DNA of 64,000 bases. Origin: Diospyros lotus (Eukaryota > Streptophyta > Magnoliopsida > Ericales > Ebenaceae). Below are positions 44,345 to 54,755 of the stretch, piece by piece. The stretch spans positions 16,699,030 through 16,763,029 of the forward strand of contig NC_068346.1 in NCBI RefSeq assembly GCF_014633365.1, in the 5' to 3' direction. The position numbers were made by a program, and so were the translations under genes. Positions within the stretch are counted from its first letter, which is position 1. Every line of letters begins with the position of its first letter. The notes under the pieces are model-generated. The model searched no databases and was not told where the DNA came from. It saw only the letters and a list, made by a program, of their open reading frames with translations.

Positions 44345-45800
44345 TAAACTCATTGTTACTCTTTTTTTTTTTTTTTTAAATTTTAGTTCAATACTTGTTA
44401 CTTTAAATTATTTAATTAATTTTGTGTATTGTTTTAGAATTGGCAAAGGTTATTGTTGATAGCCCCGCACTTATAAAAATTTAGATTTTGAAGACTAATG
44501 CATTTGTAAGTAAGAGAATTTGAATTTCTCAATATTTCAATATCTATTGATTATTTGGTTTGCTTTGGTTAACTATGTTTGAGGTTTTTTTTTAATTGCT
44601 AGCACTGTATGCCATATAACATGTGTGCTCCAAGTTGAAAGGAATATGATTAGGTATTTATACACCTAACTGTGATATAGTTCTTTTGCTAGTGAGAATT
44701 TAGTTCTTTTGGTTTCTTCGTAGTTCAATATTTATGATTTTTTCTTACTTATTCTGTAATTCCTATAATGTTTGAGTTGGGATTGTCATGGTTTCAAAAT
44801 TAGGTATCCGGTTATCCAGGTGTTTGATCAGTTGATTATTTGGATCAAATTTAGTTAAAAATTCAATAATTATGTGATGTTAATCTCCCCATTATTTTAG
44901 TTTCTCCTTATTTGATTCTAAAAATTTCTGAGTTACAATCTAGAATTAGTATATGATATTAACTTGTGACTTTTCTGGATGGAGAAGTTACTTTCTTCAC
45001 TTGTGGGTAATTCTTCAAAGAAAGTATTGATTGTTAGTTCATCTGGTTTCATCTTGTGGTTGTTTGGGTATGTTTGTGGAGTGTGATGCTAATTGCCTTT
45101 GTGTAGTTAGAGTAGACATTTCTTGGTGGGCGGTGTACTGGGATATTGTCCCATTTTTTTGCTGTTATTTTCTTATGGTTCCAAACAAATTCATTATTTG
45201 GTTATGCCCTTTTCTCACTTGGGTTTGTGGTTCTTAAGCCATTAGGACATTGTCTATGACCAGCTTTGTCTGTTTGTCTTGTGGTTGGGAAGCTGTATAT
45301 TATGAATTATTGCATGTTGCAGAAAGCATATTGTTGCATGTTGTATGTTGTTTGATAATAATGTGTTGCAAAGATTAAAAATGTATGTACTGAAGTTCAG
45401 CTTTTCTTTTTTCGAAGGCTGGAGAAGTTAGGAGCTCTTGAGTGGAGCAGACAGTAGAGTAGTGCACGAGCACCAACAATGGAGGCTTATTACTTGTATG
45501 TGGTTATAACATATTATTCATCTGCTTTCAAACTCTATGTTGCTGTTATGTTTGTTGTTATTACTTGTATGTTGTATATTATGTTATGTTTGCTGTTATT
45601 GAAGTTACTTTTGAATCATGTCTTGTGACAAGTTGAGTGAAATATTATTGCTGAATGTATATTATTGTTTGAAATCTTGATTGCAAAGCTGAAAGCTCTA
45701 AATTTTTCATTATTAGAAATCTTGAATTGCAAAGCTTTGTTTCCCAATTCAGTTAGATAGAACAATTTATAAGGTACATTAGGCTAGTTCAAACAATAAT
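44345..45800. other. Spacer after the hAT transposase, no gene
   Basis: AT-rich with a (T)n run near 44364. May hold the 3' non-coding part of the hAT element. No second gene supported. Confidence 0.5.
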
Positions 45801-45809
45801 ATACATTTC

Positions 45810-46046
45810 GAAGGTTCGGTTAGACCAAACAAACCGAACGAATTGGCTAGTTCGGTTCGGTTATATAGTGGTCGGTTCTCGGTTCGATTAGTAGTCTAGG
45901 CAAAACTTTGGTTAGCATTTTGGTTCGCTTAGGACATTTTTAGAGTTCGATTATTCCATTGGTGTCGATCGATTCGATTTGGTTATTATTTCCGGTTCCG
46001 TTTTTGATTTTCGGGCGATTCAGTTCGGTTGAAACCGACTAGACAC
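45810..46046. repeat. GGTTCGGTT-rich repeat ending ACACCCCTAG
   Basis: Dense direct and inverted GGTTCGGTT, CGATTCG and AACCGA motifs, ending GACTAGACACCCCTAG. The end resembles that of non-autonomous hAT-like repeats; the other end was not found. Confidence 0.4.
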
Positions 46047-46388
46047 CCCTAGCTCCAGGTAAGCACAAAAACGTGTGGTATCATTTGATTATTTTACATA
46101 TGTTAAACTTTGTTTTTACTGTACATTAGGTGATGCCATACATTGCTATAATTCATATATGCACCACAAAGGTGTCATGGGCTTGTATTTGAATCAAGTG
46201 ACAGTGATTTAACACTCCATTGTTGCATAGACCTTGCATACATGTAAATGATCAACTCTTTTGTACTCAACTTATGCCAATGAACTTTTATTTTTGCACA
46301 TGGCAGGACAAACAATTCAGAAGTCAATAATTTTGGCCTATGAGAAACGAAGTTACCTTACGAGAATTTTGTCTCTAGTGTGGCCTAA

Positions 46389-46616
46389 TTTTACGAGAGA
46401 GAGAAAAGACAACAGATTTAAGATGCCTCCTTGATCATTTACTTTATTGATCTCAGCTTAAATACCTAGAACTAATACATCGATATATGTAATTACAAAA
46501 TTGCCACTGAAGTAAAATAACGAAGATATAGCAACATCAAATACAAAGAAACAAAGCCAAAATAAAAAACACAGTAAACAAACAATACAATAAATATAAA
46601 CCATCAAAATCTATTA
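46389..46616 (-). repeat. 3' LTR of copia element C (228 bp)
   Basis: Plus-strand text TTTTACGAGAGAG to AAAATCTATTA, preceded by the CCTAA duplication and followed by the polypurine tract. Confidence 0.95.
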
Positions 46617-46626
46617 CTCCCCCTCA
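46617..46626 (-). other. Polypurine tract of copia element C
   Basis: The minus strand reads TTGAGGGGGAG directly before the 3' LTR start TAATAG, fixing that boundary independently. Confidence 0.9.
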
Positions 46627-46844
46627 AGATGGACCATGAGGATTAACAACAGCCATCTTGGATAATAAGGAGAACAATTGAGGAGCTGGGAGAGCTTTGG
46701 TAAACAAATCTGCCAGTTGATGCTGAGAACGGATAGGAAGAAGTTTGATATGACCAGCAACCACTTTGTCCCGAATAAAATGACAATCAAGCTCGATGTG
46801 TTTCGTACGATCATGAAAGACAGGGTTGTTGGCAATGTGCATGG
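46624..46844 (-). pseudogene. copia C RNase H C-terminal part, beyond the nested LTR
   Basis: Encodes HIANNPVFHDRTKHIELDCH and HQLADLFTKALPAPQ, the normal continuation of the RNase H domain left at 48580. Excising 46845-48574 and one CATGG copy rejoins the two parts. Confidence 0.93.
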
Positions 46845-48574
46845 TGATTAATGCTCAAAAATGTTAAAATTTTATTATATTTATACCCCTAGTTTAATCT
46901 TAAAATTAGTTTTAATTGAATATTTATATGCAATTTGTGGTTATATGCAGGTTTAAAAAATTAATATAAAAATATATATAATATATAAAAAAAATAGTAA
47001 TAATAAAATAAATATAATATAATATATATAATATATATAAATATAATACCTATATAAATATAAAACATATATATATGTCATATAAGTGCATGCGTGAAGC
47101 ATATATATAATATAATATATAAGCATATAATATATCATATAATATATATAACATTATAACATATTATAATGTCTTGGCAGCCATGCGTGAAGCTCAATCC
47201 GATAAAGCCAACATTCATTTGGATGCTTCACAACCCATTCGGATGGATGAAGTCCAAGTACTGTTGAAGATCAAACTCATTCGAATGACTCGTCCCTCAT
47301 CCGGATATGCCCTCTCCAAATTGTTCAATGCTGTTTCCATCACCATCATCGGAATCCCTTTTTGAAGATTTTGTCAGAGCACGCGCAAATGACCATGGTG
47401 GCACACAACGTAATTTTTTCTTTGACCAGGGCCATTTGCAGAAGATGAATATATATATATATATATCTATCGTCAGCTTCACAAAAAAGAGACCCCATCC
47501 GCCATTTCTGCAAGAATAAGGGGAAGAGAGCATTGTTTATGTTCTGTTTTTCTTTCATTCCAATAGTGTTGTTCATTTACTTTGTTTCATCAATACAGTG
47601 TTCTTCATTTTTAGTTACTTACATTCTGCAATTTCTTTTCATGCTTGTTTACATTCTGTAATGTTCTTTAACTGTTTATTTACGTTTCTGTATTACATTC
47701 TCGCATTTTACTTCCTGTCTCTTTAATTTTTAGTTGGAGATGTGTGGCTAAGTTTAAGCTTGGGCCAAGGCAAGGAATGTGTCCAGTGCCACTGTTTGCC
47801 CAAGAGAGCTGAACTCCGATTGAATTAACAGAATGCTTATTTGAATTGAGAAATGTGTGTGTATTGAATCTTTGGGTTGAGTTGAAACATAAGCCTAACT
47901 TAGAGTCTCCATGCCATGTATGGAGGTTACTTAAACTGGAAATGGTTTCATACTCAAGCTGGAATGATTAATCTGCAATCCAATTTATGGTGGTTTCTTA
48001 ATTTAGACTCTCTCATGCCATGTATGGAGAGTGCTTAACCTAGAACTACCATGACCTTGAGTTGTGGTTACTTATCGGATCTCAAATGTGTGTTAATCTG
48101 TATTTCAATTTATGATAGTTACTTAATCCAGACTCTCTCATGCCATGTATGGAGAGTGCTTAACTTAGAACTATTATCATCTTGGGATACAATTAACTGC
48201 ATAACCTCAATTTAAATCAGTCGATGTTAATATTTTGATATCTCTTTGGTAAATCAGTGGGCCGGCACATAAATTGCTTTGTCCCAACATTGCTTCCATA
48301 CACAAACATCATCTTATTTTTAATCTTGAAAAACAAATCATTTAGCTGAATTGGTCTGACAAACTCATTCAGCGCATAAAAATCTTTCGCCGCATTTCAT
48401 TTCTATTTTGATCTCCCAGTGAATCGACCTGGACTTTCCCAGAAAATTAAATTGTGCTACAGCGCACACTCGTATACTGGCGAGTATAAACGCCTTGTGC
48501 CTGCATGCTTGTTTCTTCTTTGTTTATTTTGTATGTGTTTGTTTGAAATAAATGCACAAGGTTAAGCGCAGCCA
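46845..48574 (+). mobile_element. Solo LTR (1730 bp) inserted in copia C RNase H
   Basis: Starts TGATTAATGCTC and ends GCGCAGCCA, flanked by the perfect duplication CATGG (46840-46844 and 48575-48579). The start (TGAT, AT-rich, then a GCAGG motif) recalls solo LTR family T at 29598, but the two are not obviously one family. It contains an AT-only tract (46960-47170) and three spaced copies of CATGCCATGTATGGAG. No internal region is present. Confidence 0.88.
47900..48160. repeat. About 125-bp tandem repeat inside the solo LTR
   Basis: ATGCCATGTATGGAG occurs near 47910, 48015 and 48140; the last two units share GACTCTCTCATGCCATGTAT and the following AGTGCTTAAC. Confidence 0.75.
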
Positions 48575-48579
48575 CATGG

Positions 48580-49559
48580 CAGCTTGATTGTCAAAAAACA
48601 GCAAAGCAGGAGATAAAATAGAAACCTGAAAGTCCATCAAAATCTGATTAATCCAAGTAATCTCGCTGGCAGTAGAAGCTAAAGCACGGTATTCAGCTTC
48701 AGCTGAGGACCGAGACACCGTGGTTTGCTTCTAAACTTCCACGAGACCAAAGAATCACCAAGAAATACACAAAAACCAATAATTGAACGACGGGTATCCA
48801 AGCGTGAACCCCAATCTGCATCTGAGAATGCCCGAAGCTATAAAGAAGAAGAAGCTGAAAATGATAAACCTTGACTCGGAGTGGATTTGAGTACTGTAAC
48901 AAGTGATGGACGACATCTAAATGGGGCTTGCGAGGATGAGAGACAAATTGACTAAACTTATGAATTGTGAATGTGATATCAGGCCGAGAAATGGTAAGAT
49001 ATAGTAATCGGCCAATAAGACGTCGATAGACTGATGGATCCTCAAGGAGCTCACCATCATGCATACTTAGTTTAAGATTGTGAACCATAGGCAGATGAAC
49101 AGGTTTACAACCAAGAAAACCAGTATCTTCTAAGATTTGTAGGGTGTAATGTCTTTGAGAAAGAAATATCCCACTCTTGGATTGAGCAATTTCAAGGCCA
49201 AGAAAATACCTCAATTTGCCAAGATCCTTCAGCTTAAATTGACTATGAAGAAAAGACTTGAGAGATTCTATAACAGTCAAATCTGGACCAATAATGATGA
49301 TATCATCCACATAAACAAGAAGAGCCACAAAAGAAGGACCATTGCCTTTGGTAAACAAAGAATAATCAGATTTAGACTGCTGAAAACCAAACTGAATAAG
49401 GGAATGAGAAAATTTTGCAAACCATTGTCGGGAAGCTTGTTTCAAACTGTAGATGGATTTATTCAAACGACATACTAACTTCTCCCCCTGAATAACAAAA
49501 ACTGAAGGCTTATATCCAAGAGGTAAATCCATGTATACTTCCTCAAAAAAAATCCCCAT
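48580..49559 (-). pseudogene. copia C reverse transcriptase and start of RNase H, frameshifted
   Basis: Continues pol in another frame after the T-run: EEVYMDLPLGY, CRLNKSIYSLKQASRQWF, the catalytic LLVYVDDIIIIG, LKDLGKLRYFLGLEIAQ and LGCKPVHLPM. Frameshifts near 48905 and 48730 separate RT from RNase H, which shows [19 protein letters not shown] and FFDNQAA before it is cut by the solo LTR at 48574. Confidence 0.92.
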
Positions 49560-52500
49560 TTAAAAAGGCATTATTGACATCTAATTGAACAAGGACCCAT
49601 TGTTTCATAGCAGCTAAAGCAAGCAAAATTTTTACCGTAACAAGCTTTGCAACAGGAGGATAGGTGTCAAAAAAATCTAACCCCTCTTGTTGAGTATACC
49701 CCTTTGCCACTAAACGAGCCTTATGCCTCTCTATGGAACCATCAGCTTTATACTTAATTTTGTAAACCCACTTACAACCAATGGTATGTTTATCAGGTGG
49801 AAGAGAGGTAACAGTCCAGGTGTTATTCAAATGCATGGCATCCAACTCAGTTGCCATGGCATCTCTCCAATGAGCAAATTGGACAGCTTGATGATAGAAT
49901 TGAGGCTCAAAATCAGAAGATACATTAAGAAGGAAGGAACTGTGAATAGGAGAAAATTTGGAATATGTGAGATAATGCTGTAAAGGATAAGAGGAATGGA
50001 CTGTAGGAAAGGGACGATGAGTTAACAAGTTGCAATGGTAATCCCGAAGATAAGAAGGATGAATAGTAACACGAGTAGACCTACGAATAGGTACATGAAC
50101 CAAAATTTCAGGAGAAGGATTGGACGTGATGGGCTGTATTTCATCCGAATTAGATAACACACTAGGTGAAGACGGTGGTTCAATGAAAGATACAGGTAGT
50201 ACCACATCAGGAAAAGGATCAACCAGCTCATTAGAGGTAGTGATAGAATGGAAAGGAAAAAGATTTTCATGAAACACCACGTCTCTAGAAACAAACACAG
50301 ATTTGGTGGTGAGATCATATAATTTGTATCCCTTAACACCTGGAGGATATCCCAAGAATATACAAGCTGAGGCTCTAGGGGAAAATTTATTTCTATGAGA
50401 GGGCAGCGTAGAAGCAAAACAAAGACTCCCAAAAACTCTAAAAATTGAGTAATCAACGGCAGTTTGATACAATAACTGATAGGGAGTACTATTTTGTAAA
50501 ATAGGAGCAGATGTCCTATTTATTAAAAATGTGGCAGTAAGAATACAATCCCCCCAAAACTTGATAGGTATTCTGGATTGAAAAAATAGTGCCCTGGTTA
50601 CATTAAGAAGGTGTTGGTGTTTCCTTTCCACTACCGAATTTTGTTTAGGTCTCTCAACACAGGAAAATTGATGGAGAACACCCTTAGAGGCAAAATATTC
50701 AGTAAATTGTAATTTTGGAGCATTATCTGATCTGAATCTTTTAATCACCTTATTAAACTGAGTCTCAACTAAGGAGAAGAACTTGGGAATAATGATCTTA
50801 GCCTCAGATTTGTGTCTCATAAGAAAAACCCAAGTAAATCTAGTACAATCATCAACCAAAGTAAGAAAATAACGGTGCCCTGCATATGTTGGTATATGAT
50901 AAGGACCCCAAGTATCACAATGCACAAGATCAAAAGCACATGATGACATATGATTATTTGAGACAAAGGAAAGCCTTCTTTGTTTGGCTAAAGGGCATAT
51001 AGCACACAAATCATGTCCAACACCATGATAATGCAACTGATCCTTTAAAATTTTGAGTTTCTGAAAAGATAAATGCCCTAGCCTATTATGCCAAGTATTT
51101 TTATCAACGTGTGCAACAGTAAAGTTTTGAATACATCCCTTATTATTCATCTTATCATCAGAGACATCAAGAAGATACAAGCCTCCAACTAAATCACCCT
51201 TGCCAATCATCCTCAAGCTGTGATTGTCCTGAATAACACAGGCATGAGAAGAGAATTTAAGACTGATGCTATTCTTCCCAACCAATTCACTTACAGAGAC
51301 TAGGTTAAATTTGAATTGAGGAACATATAGAACATTCTCCAGAACAATGTGTGGACTAAGCTTAACAGTACCAATGAACTTTACTGATATCCGAGTGTGA
51401 TCGGGAAGAATAATAGAAGCATTTTGAATAGGTCTTAACTCAACAAAGGATGATTTATTAACACAAATATGGCTAGTGGCTCCAGAGTCCAAAATCCAAC
51501 ACTTAGGATTAAATAACATATTGGAAGATATAGAGTAACAGATACCTGAAACCTGACCAATAGAATTATCAGATTCTGTTGTCTTAGCCATTGTTAGGTG
51601 AGAATTCAGCAAGTTCAACAGGTGTTGATATTGCCCTGGACTCAAATATTGCATAAATCCATGAATTTCCTGAGGATTACCATGACTTGCATCAGAAACT
51701 TGACTAACAACATTAGGCTTAGCATTAAAATTGGTTTGGCTAGGATTAAACCGTTGTTTAGGCTTATACCCTGGTGGATACCCATGTAGTTTATAACATT
51801 TATCTATTGTATGTCCGTGAAATCCACAGTGGGTGCATATTGCCCTTTCCTTTTTCTGAGATTTGTTTTGATCAGTCTTAACCATGCCATGCTTAACGGC
51901 CAATGCAACCGGATCAGACACCTTAGAATTAAGAATTGTCCTTTGGTTTTCTTCTTGTACAACTAGGGCAAACACCTTATTGATTGGGGGAATGGGATCC
52001 ATTAATAGTAATTGTCCCCTAACTTGTGCATAAGAATCATTTAGTCCTATCAAAAAGGACATCACATACTCAACATGAGAATGTTCAGCTAAAGCCTTAT
52101 TACCACCACACGAGCACCTTCCACATGAGCACATAGGCCTAAAATTGCTAAGTTCTTCCCATATAGTCTTAAGTTTCGTGAAGTACGCACTCACTGACAA
52201 CTGTCCCTGACTCAAGTTCATCAATTCTCGTCTAAGTTGAAAGATTCGTGGACCACTACTTTGTTGAAATCTTTCCTTTAAATCAGTCCATATATCAAAA
52301 GCAGAATTAGAGAAAATCAAACTTGCAGATATCTCTTTCGAAACAGAATTCAATATCCATGATATCACCATATTATTATTCCGGATCCAAGTATTAAGTA
52401 GAGGAGTATCACCTGATGGTCGAGTAATCGAACCATTAACAAAGCCAAGTTTATTCTTTACCGATAACGCAATTCACATCGATCTGCTCCACGATGCGTA

Positions 52501-52635
52501 GTTATCCCCTGTCAATGGCTGAGATACCAAGACCAAACCAAGGCTGTCCGAATGATGTAGAAAGAACGGACTCATTCCGTCGTCAACAGCATGATTATTC
52601 ATTGAGGAGGACAAGTGATCTGGAGACGACGCCAT
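49543..52635 (-). pseudogene. copia C gag-protease-integrase and start of RT; one in-frame stop
   Basis: Probable start is the ATG at 52633-52635 (MASSPDHLSS). The N-terminal motif VSQPLTGDNYASWSRSM is followed by TGA at 52474-52476, probably from an Arg codon (CGA to TGA). The frame is then open for 942 codons: gag, zinc knuckle (CTHCGFHGHTIDKC), protease (CWILDSGATSHIC), integrase zinc-binding segment (HNRLGHLSFQKL...CAICPLAKQ), integrase core (HCDTWGPY, LVDDCTRFTWVF, FRSDNAPKLQF, SVVERKHQHLLN) and the beginning of reverse transcriptase (IERHKARLVAKGYTQQEGLD, QLDVNNAFLNGDFF). A T-run of eight near 49546 shifts the frame at the end. Confidence 0.93.
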
Positions 52636-52649
52636 ATGAAGAAGAAACC

Positions 52650-53020
52650 AAATAACAAAGACAAAGAAAATACGGATCTGGAAACAGCAGATCTGGAAAT
52701 CAGATCTGGAAATCGCAGAAGAAATACAAAGAAACACTACAGATTTGGAAACAACAGATCTGGAAATCGCATTCGCGATCGAAGAAGGCAAAGAAAAACA
52801 GATCTGGAAATCACAAGATCTGGAAATCACAGATCTAGAAACGACAGATCTGGAAATCGCATTCGCGATCGAAGAAGGCAAAGGAAAAATCACAAGATTC
52901 AGAACCGCGACGGTCTCTGAAACAATAGAGAATCAACTGACGTCGCCGAAAAACAAGATCAACTGCACAGCGTTGGAGAAGAAGAATAGGCGCACAGATC
53001 GAACCTAGGGTTTCACCTTT
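52650..53020 (-). other. Leader of copia element C with repeated AGATCTGGAAATC motif
   Basis: The plus-strand motif GATCTGGAAATC occurs about eight times between 52675 and 52860. A unit of roughly 90 bp that includes GCATTCGCGATCGAAGAAGG appears twice (from about 52759 and 52848). Confidence 0.75.
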
Positions 53021-53032
53021 GCTCTGATACCA
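53021..53032 (-). other. Primer-binding site of copia element C (initiator tRNA-Met)
   Basis: The minus strand reads TGGTATCAGAGC, the exact plant consensus, with no gap to the LTR. This fixes the LTR 3' end at GTAAAA. Confidence 0.95.
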
Positions 53033-53260
53033 TTTTACGAGAGAGAGAAAAGATAACAGATTTAAGATGCCTCATTGATCATTTACTTTATTGATCTTAG
53101 CTTAAATACCTAGAACTAATACATCGATATATGTAATTACAAAATTGCCACTAAAGTAAAATAACGGAGATATAGCAACATCAAATACAAAGAAACAAAG
53201 CCAAAATAAAAAACACAGTAAACAAACAATACAACAAATATAAACCATCAAAATCTATTA
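53033..53260 (-). repeat. 5' LTR of copia element C (228 bp)
   Basis: Same length and ends as the 3' LTR. Directly preceded by the primer-binding site at 53021-53032 and followed by CCTAA. Confidence 0.95.
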
Positions 53261-53639
53261 CCTAAGAATTCCATTGCTTAAGATGTTTTCTTTTTTATCT
53301 TGAATTCAGATGCTATGATTGTATAGTTTGAAAAATAATGTTATTTTTGAATCATCCATAGGATCTTATTTTGGAGACTAGCATGATTCAGTCCATGAGA
53401 TCTAGTTTGCCCTCCTTCAGTGCTTCAAATTGATTGATTACAGTATGGTATGATGCTTTTATTAAATGAGAAAAAAAATTGATTTCGTTCATAATAAATT
53501 ATTAGATTAAAACTACTATTTGTATAAATAACATTAACAAGTACTTAAATTAAATATATATATATATAGTTAAACCAAAATCAGTACAAATTTTAAATTG
53601 TATCAAAAAAGAATATTTGATAATAGCACTGAAGAGATA

Positions 53640-53800
53640 GAGAGAGAAATTTGCTGGGAGATGTGGTTTGAAAGGGATAAAGAAGAAAGGAAAAGTTTGC
53701 CGGGAGAGTGTGTTAGTATGCCAAGAGAGAGAAGATTGAGGAAAAAGCAAAATTCTAGAAAAATGTGAAAATCTGCCGACTTATATACACTCTATATCTC
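53640..53800 (-). repeat. Inverted, diverged copy of the promoter/leader segment at 39225-39425
   Basis: Its reverse complement shares CAGTGACATGG, GGCAGATTTT, ACCACATCTCCCAGCAAATT and CTTTATCCCTTTCA with the left copy, in the same order. On the minus strand it has a TATA-like GTGTATATAAG upstream of the leader. Confidence 0.8.
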
Positions 53801-53939
53801 TTCCCATGTCACTGTTGTGTTGTTTATCTCATGGGAAAAGAGTCACCACTTCACCGCAACAAGTAATATATTTAAAAATGTTTTAATAAAATATTAATAA
53901 ATTTAATATTTTAAAAAAACTGATGGAATTATCTGAGGG

Positions 53940-54400
53940 GGGTGACATTTGACTCATCGACGAGTAGTCGGTGATGTACTCATTTACCGACATGTGTGTA
54001 TATATATATATATAATAAAAGGCACTGCCATATTGCTACGGAAACCTCAACGTCTCCTCCAAAGGTTAAGGTTTGATGAGCCATCAAATCAGCTACTTGA
54101 GCCGTTAAAAGTGTCCACACCAACCCGTTTGAGGGCCCCTCGAACCCGAAATCATGCCCATCTATGAACAATGACTCCTTGGACATGGTTGAGAAATGAT
54201 TCAGTGATTTAACAGCCCCCCAATTCCACGGTAACAAGCAAGACAAGACAAGTCGAAGTAGCACAAGCTGCTGTTTGGTTCACATTCGTCATACCTCCAA
54301 CCGATGGTTTCAAGGGTTGAGAATTGATGCCACTGTCTCACGCAACTCTTGCTGGGGTTTTAATTCCTTATATATTTTAAATGATTAACGTGTTATTTTT
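53940..54400. other. Unrecognised segment with a 94-codon minus-strand frame
   Basis: Less AT-rich than its surroundings. The minus strand is open at 53980-54264 (MSKESLFIDGHDFGFEGP and more) but matches no family I know and has no splice or homology support. Could be a gene relic. Confidence 0.25.
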
Positions 54401-54528
54401 TTTTTCGATGAAATTCTTAAAAGATGCATTTTTCTTTACAAAGTAACAAATTAGTTGTACAAAAATAAAAAGAGAAAAAAAAAATTATAGTCAATGAAAA
54501 TTGAAGCAACCCTCCTTTTCAAAATTCC

Positions 54529-54755
54529 CGTATCTTTTTTTTTTTTTTTTTTTTGGTTAAAACGGATTATCTCTTTGTAAAAATAAAAAATAAAAAGGGT
54601 AGCTTGAAGCAGCCAATTCTTTCGTTCAATTTATGCCAATTCTTTCGTATCTTTTTTTTTTTTTTTTTTGTTTGGTTAAAACGGATTATCTCTTTGTAAA
54701 AATAAAAAATAAAAAGGGTAGCTTGAAGCAGCCAATTCTTTCGTTCAATTTATGT
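54529..54755. repeat. 117-bp tandem duplication
   Basis: Two adjacent units from CGTATCTTTT(T)n through GGTTAAAACGGATTATCTC and AGGGTAGCTTGAAGCAGCC are almost identical apart from the length of the T run. Confidence 0.9.

Larger units (their letters stand above)
46389..53260 (-). mobile_element. Ty1/copia element C, full length, young, with a nested solo LTR
   Basis: Two 228-bp LTRs that differ at about 6 sites by eye, a primer-binding site adjacent to the 5' LTR, gag-pol in copia order on the minus strand and a polypurine tract. The perfect duplication CCTAA lies at 46384-46388 and 53261-53265. Low LTR divergence and few lesions make it the youngest full element here. Its LTR ends are non-canonical: 5'-TAATAG...GTAAAA-3'. 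Confidence 0.95.

Noticed and set aside
47174..47533. Short plus- and minus-strand frames inside the nested solo LTR
   Set aside because: No homology, adjacent to AT-only sequence, and contained in an LTR.
46845..48574. Possibility of an endogenous pararetrovirus insertion
   Set aside because: No coat, movement or RT motifs anywhere in the segment. TG...CA ends and a 5-bp TSD fit a solo LTR.
39225..53800. Single large hAT element bounded by the inverted promoter-like segments
   Set aside because: No hAT-type short inverted ends or 8-bp duplication could be found at the outer edges, so it is kept only as a hypothesis.
53980..54264. 94-codon minus-strand frame that looks somewhat protein-like
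   Set aside because: No family recognised and no splice or start context. Listed only as an unrecognised segment, not as a gene.
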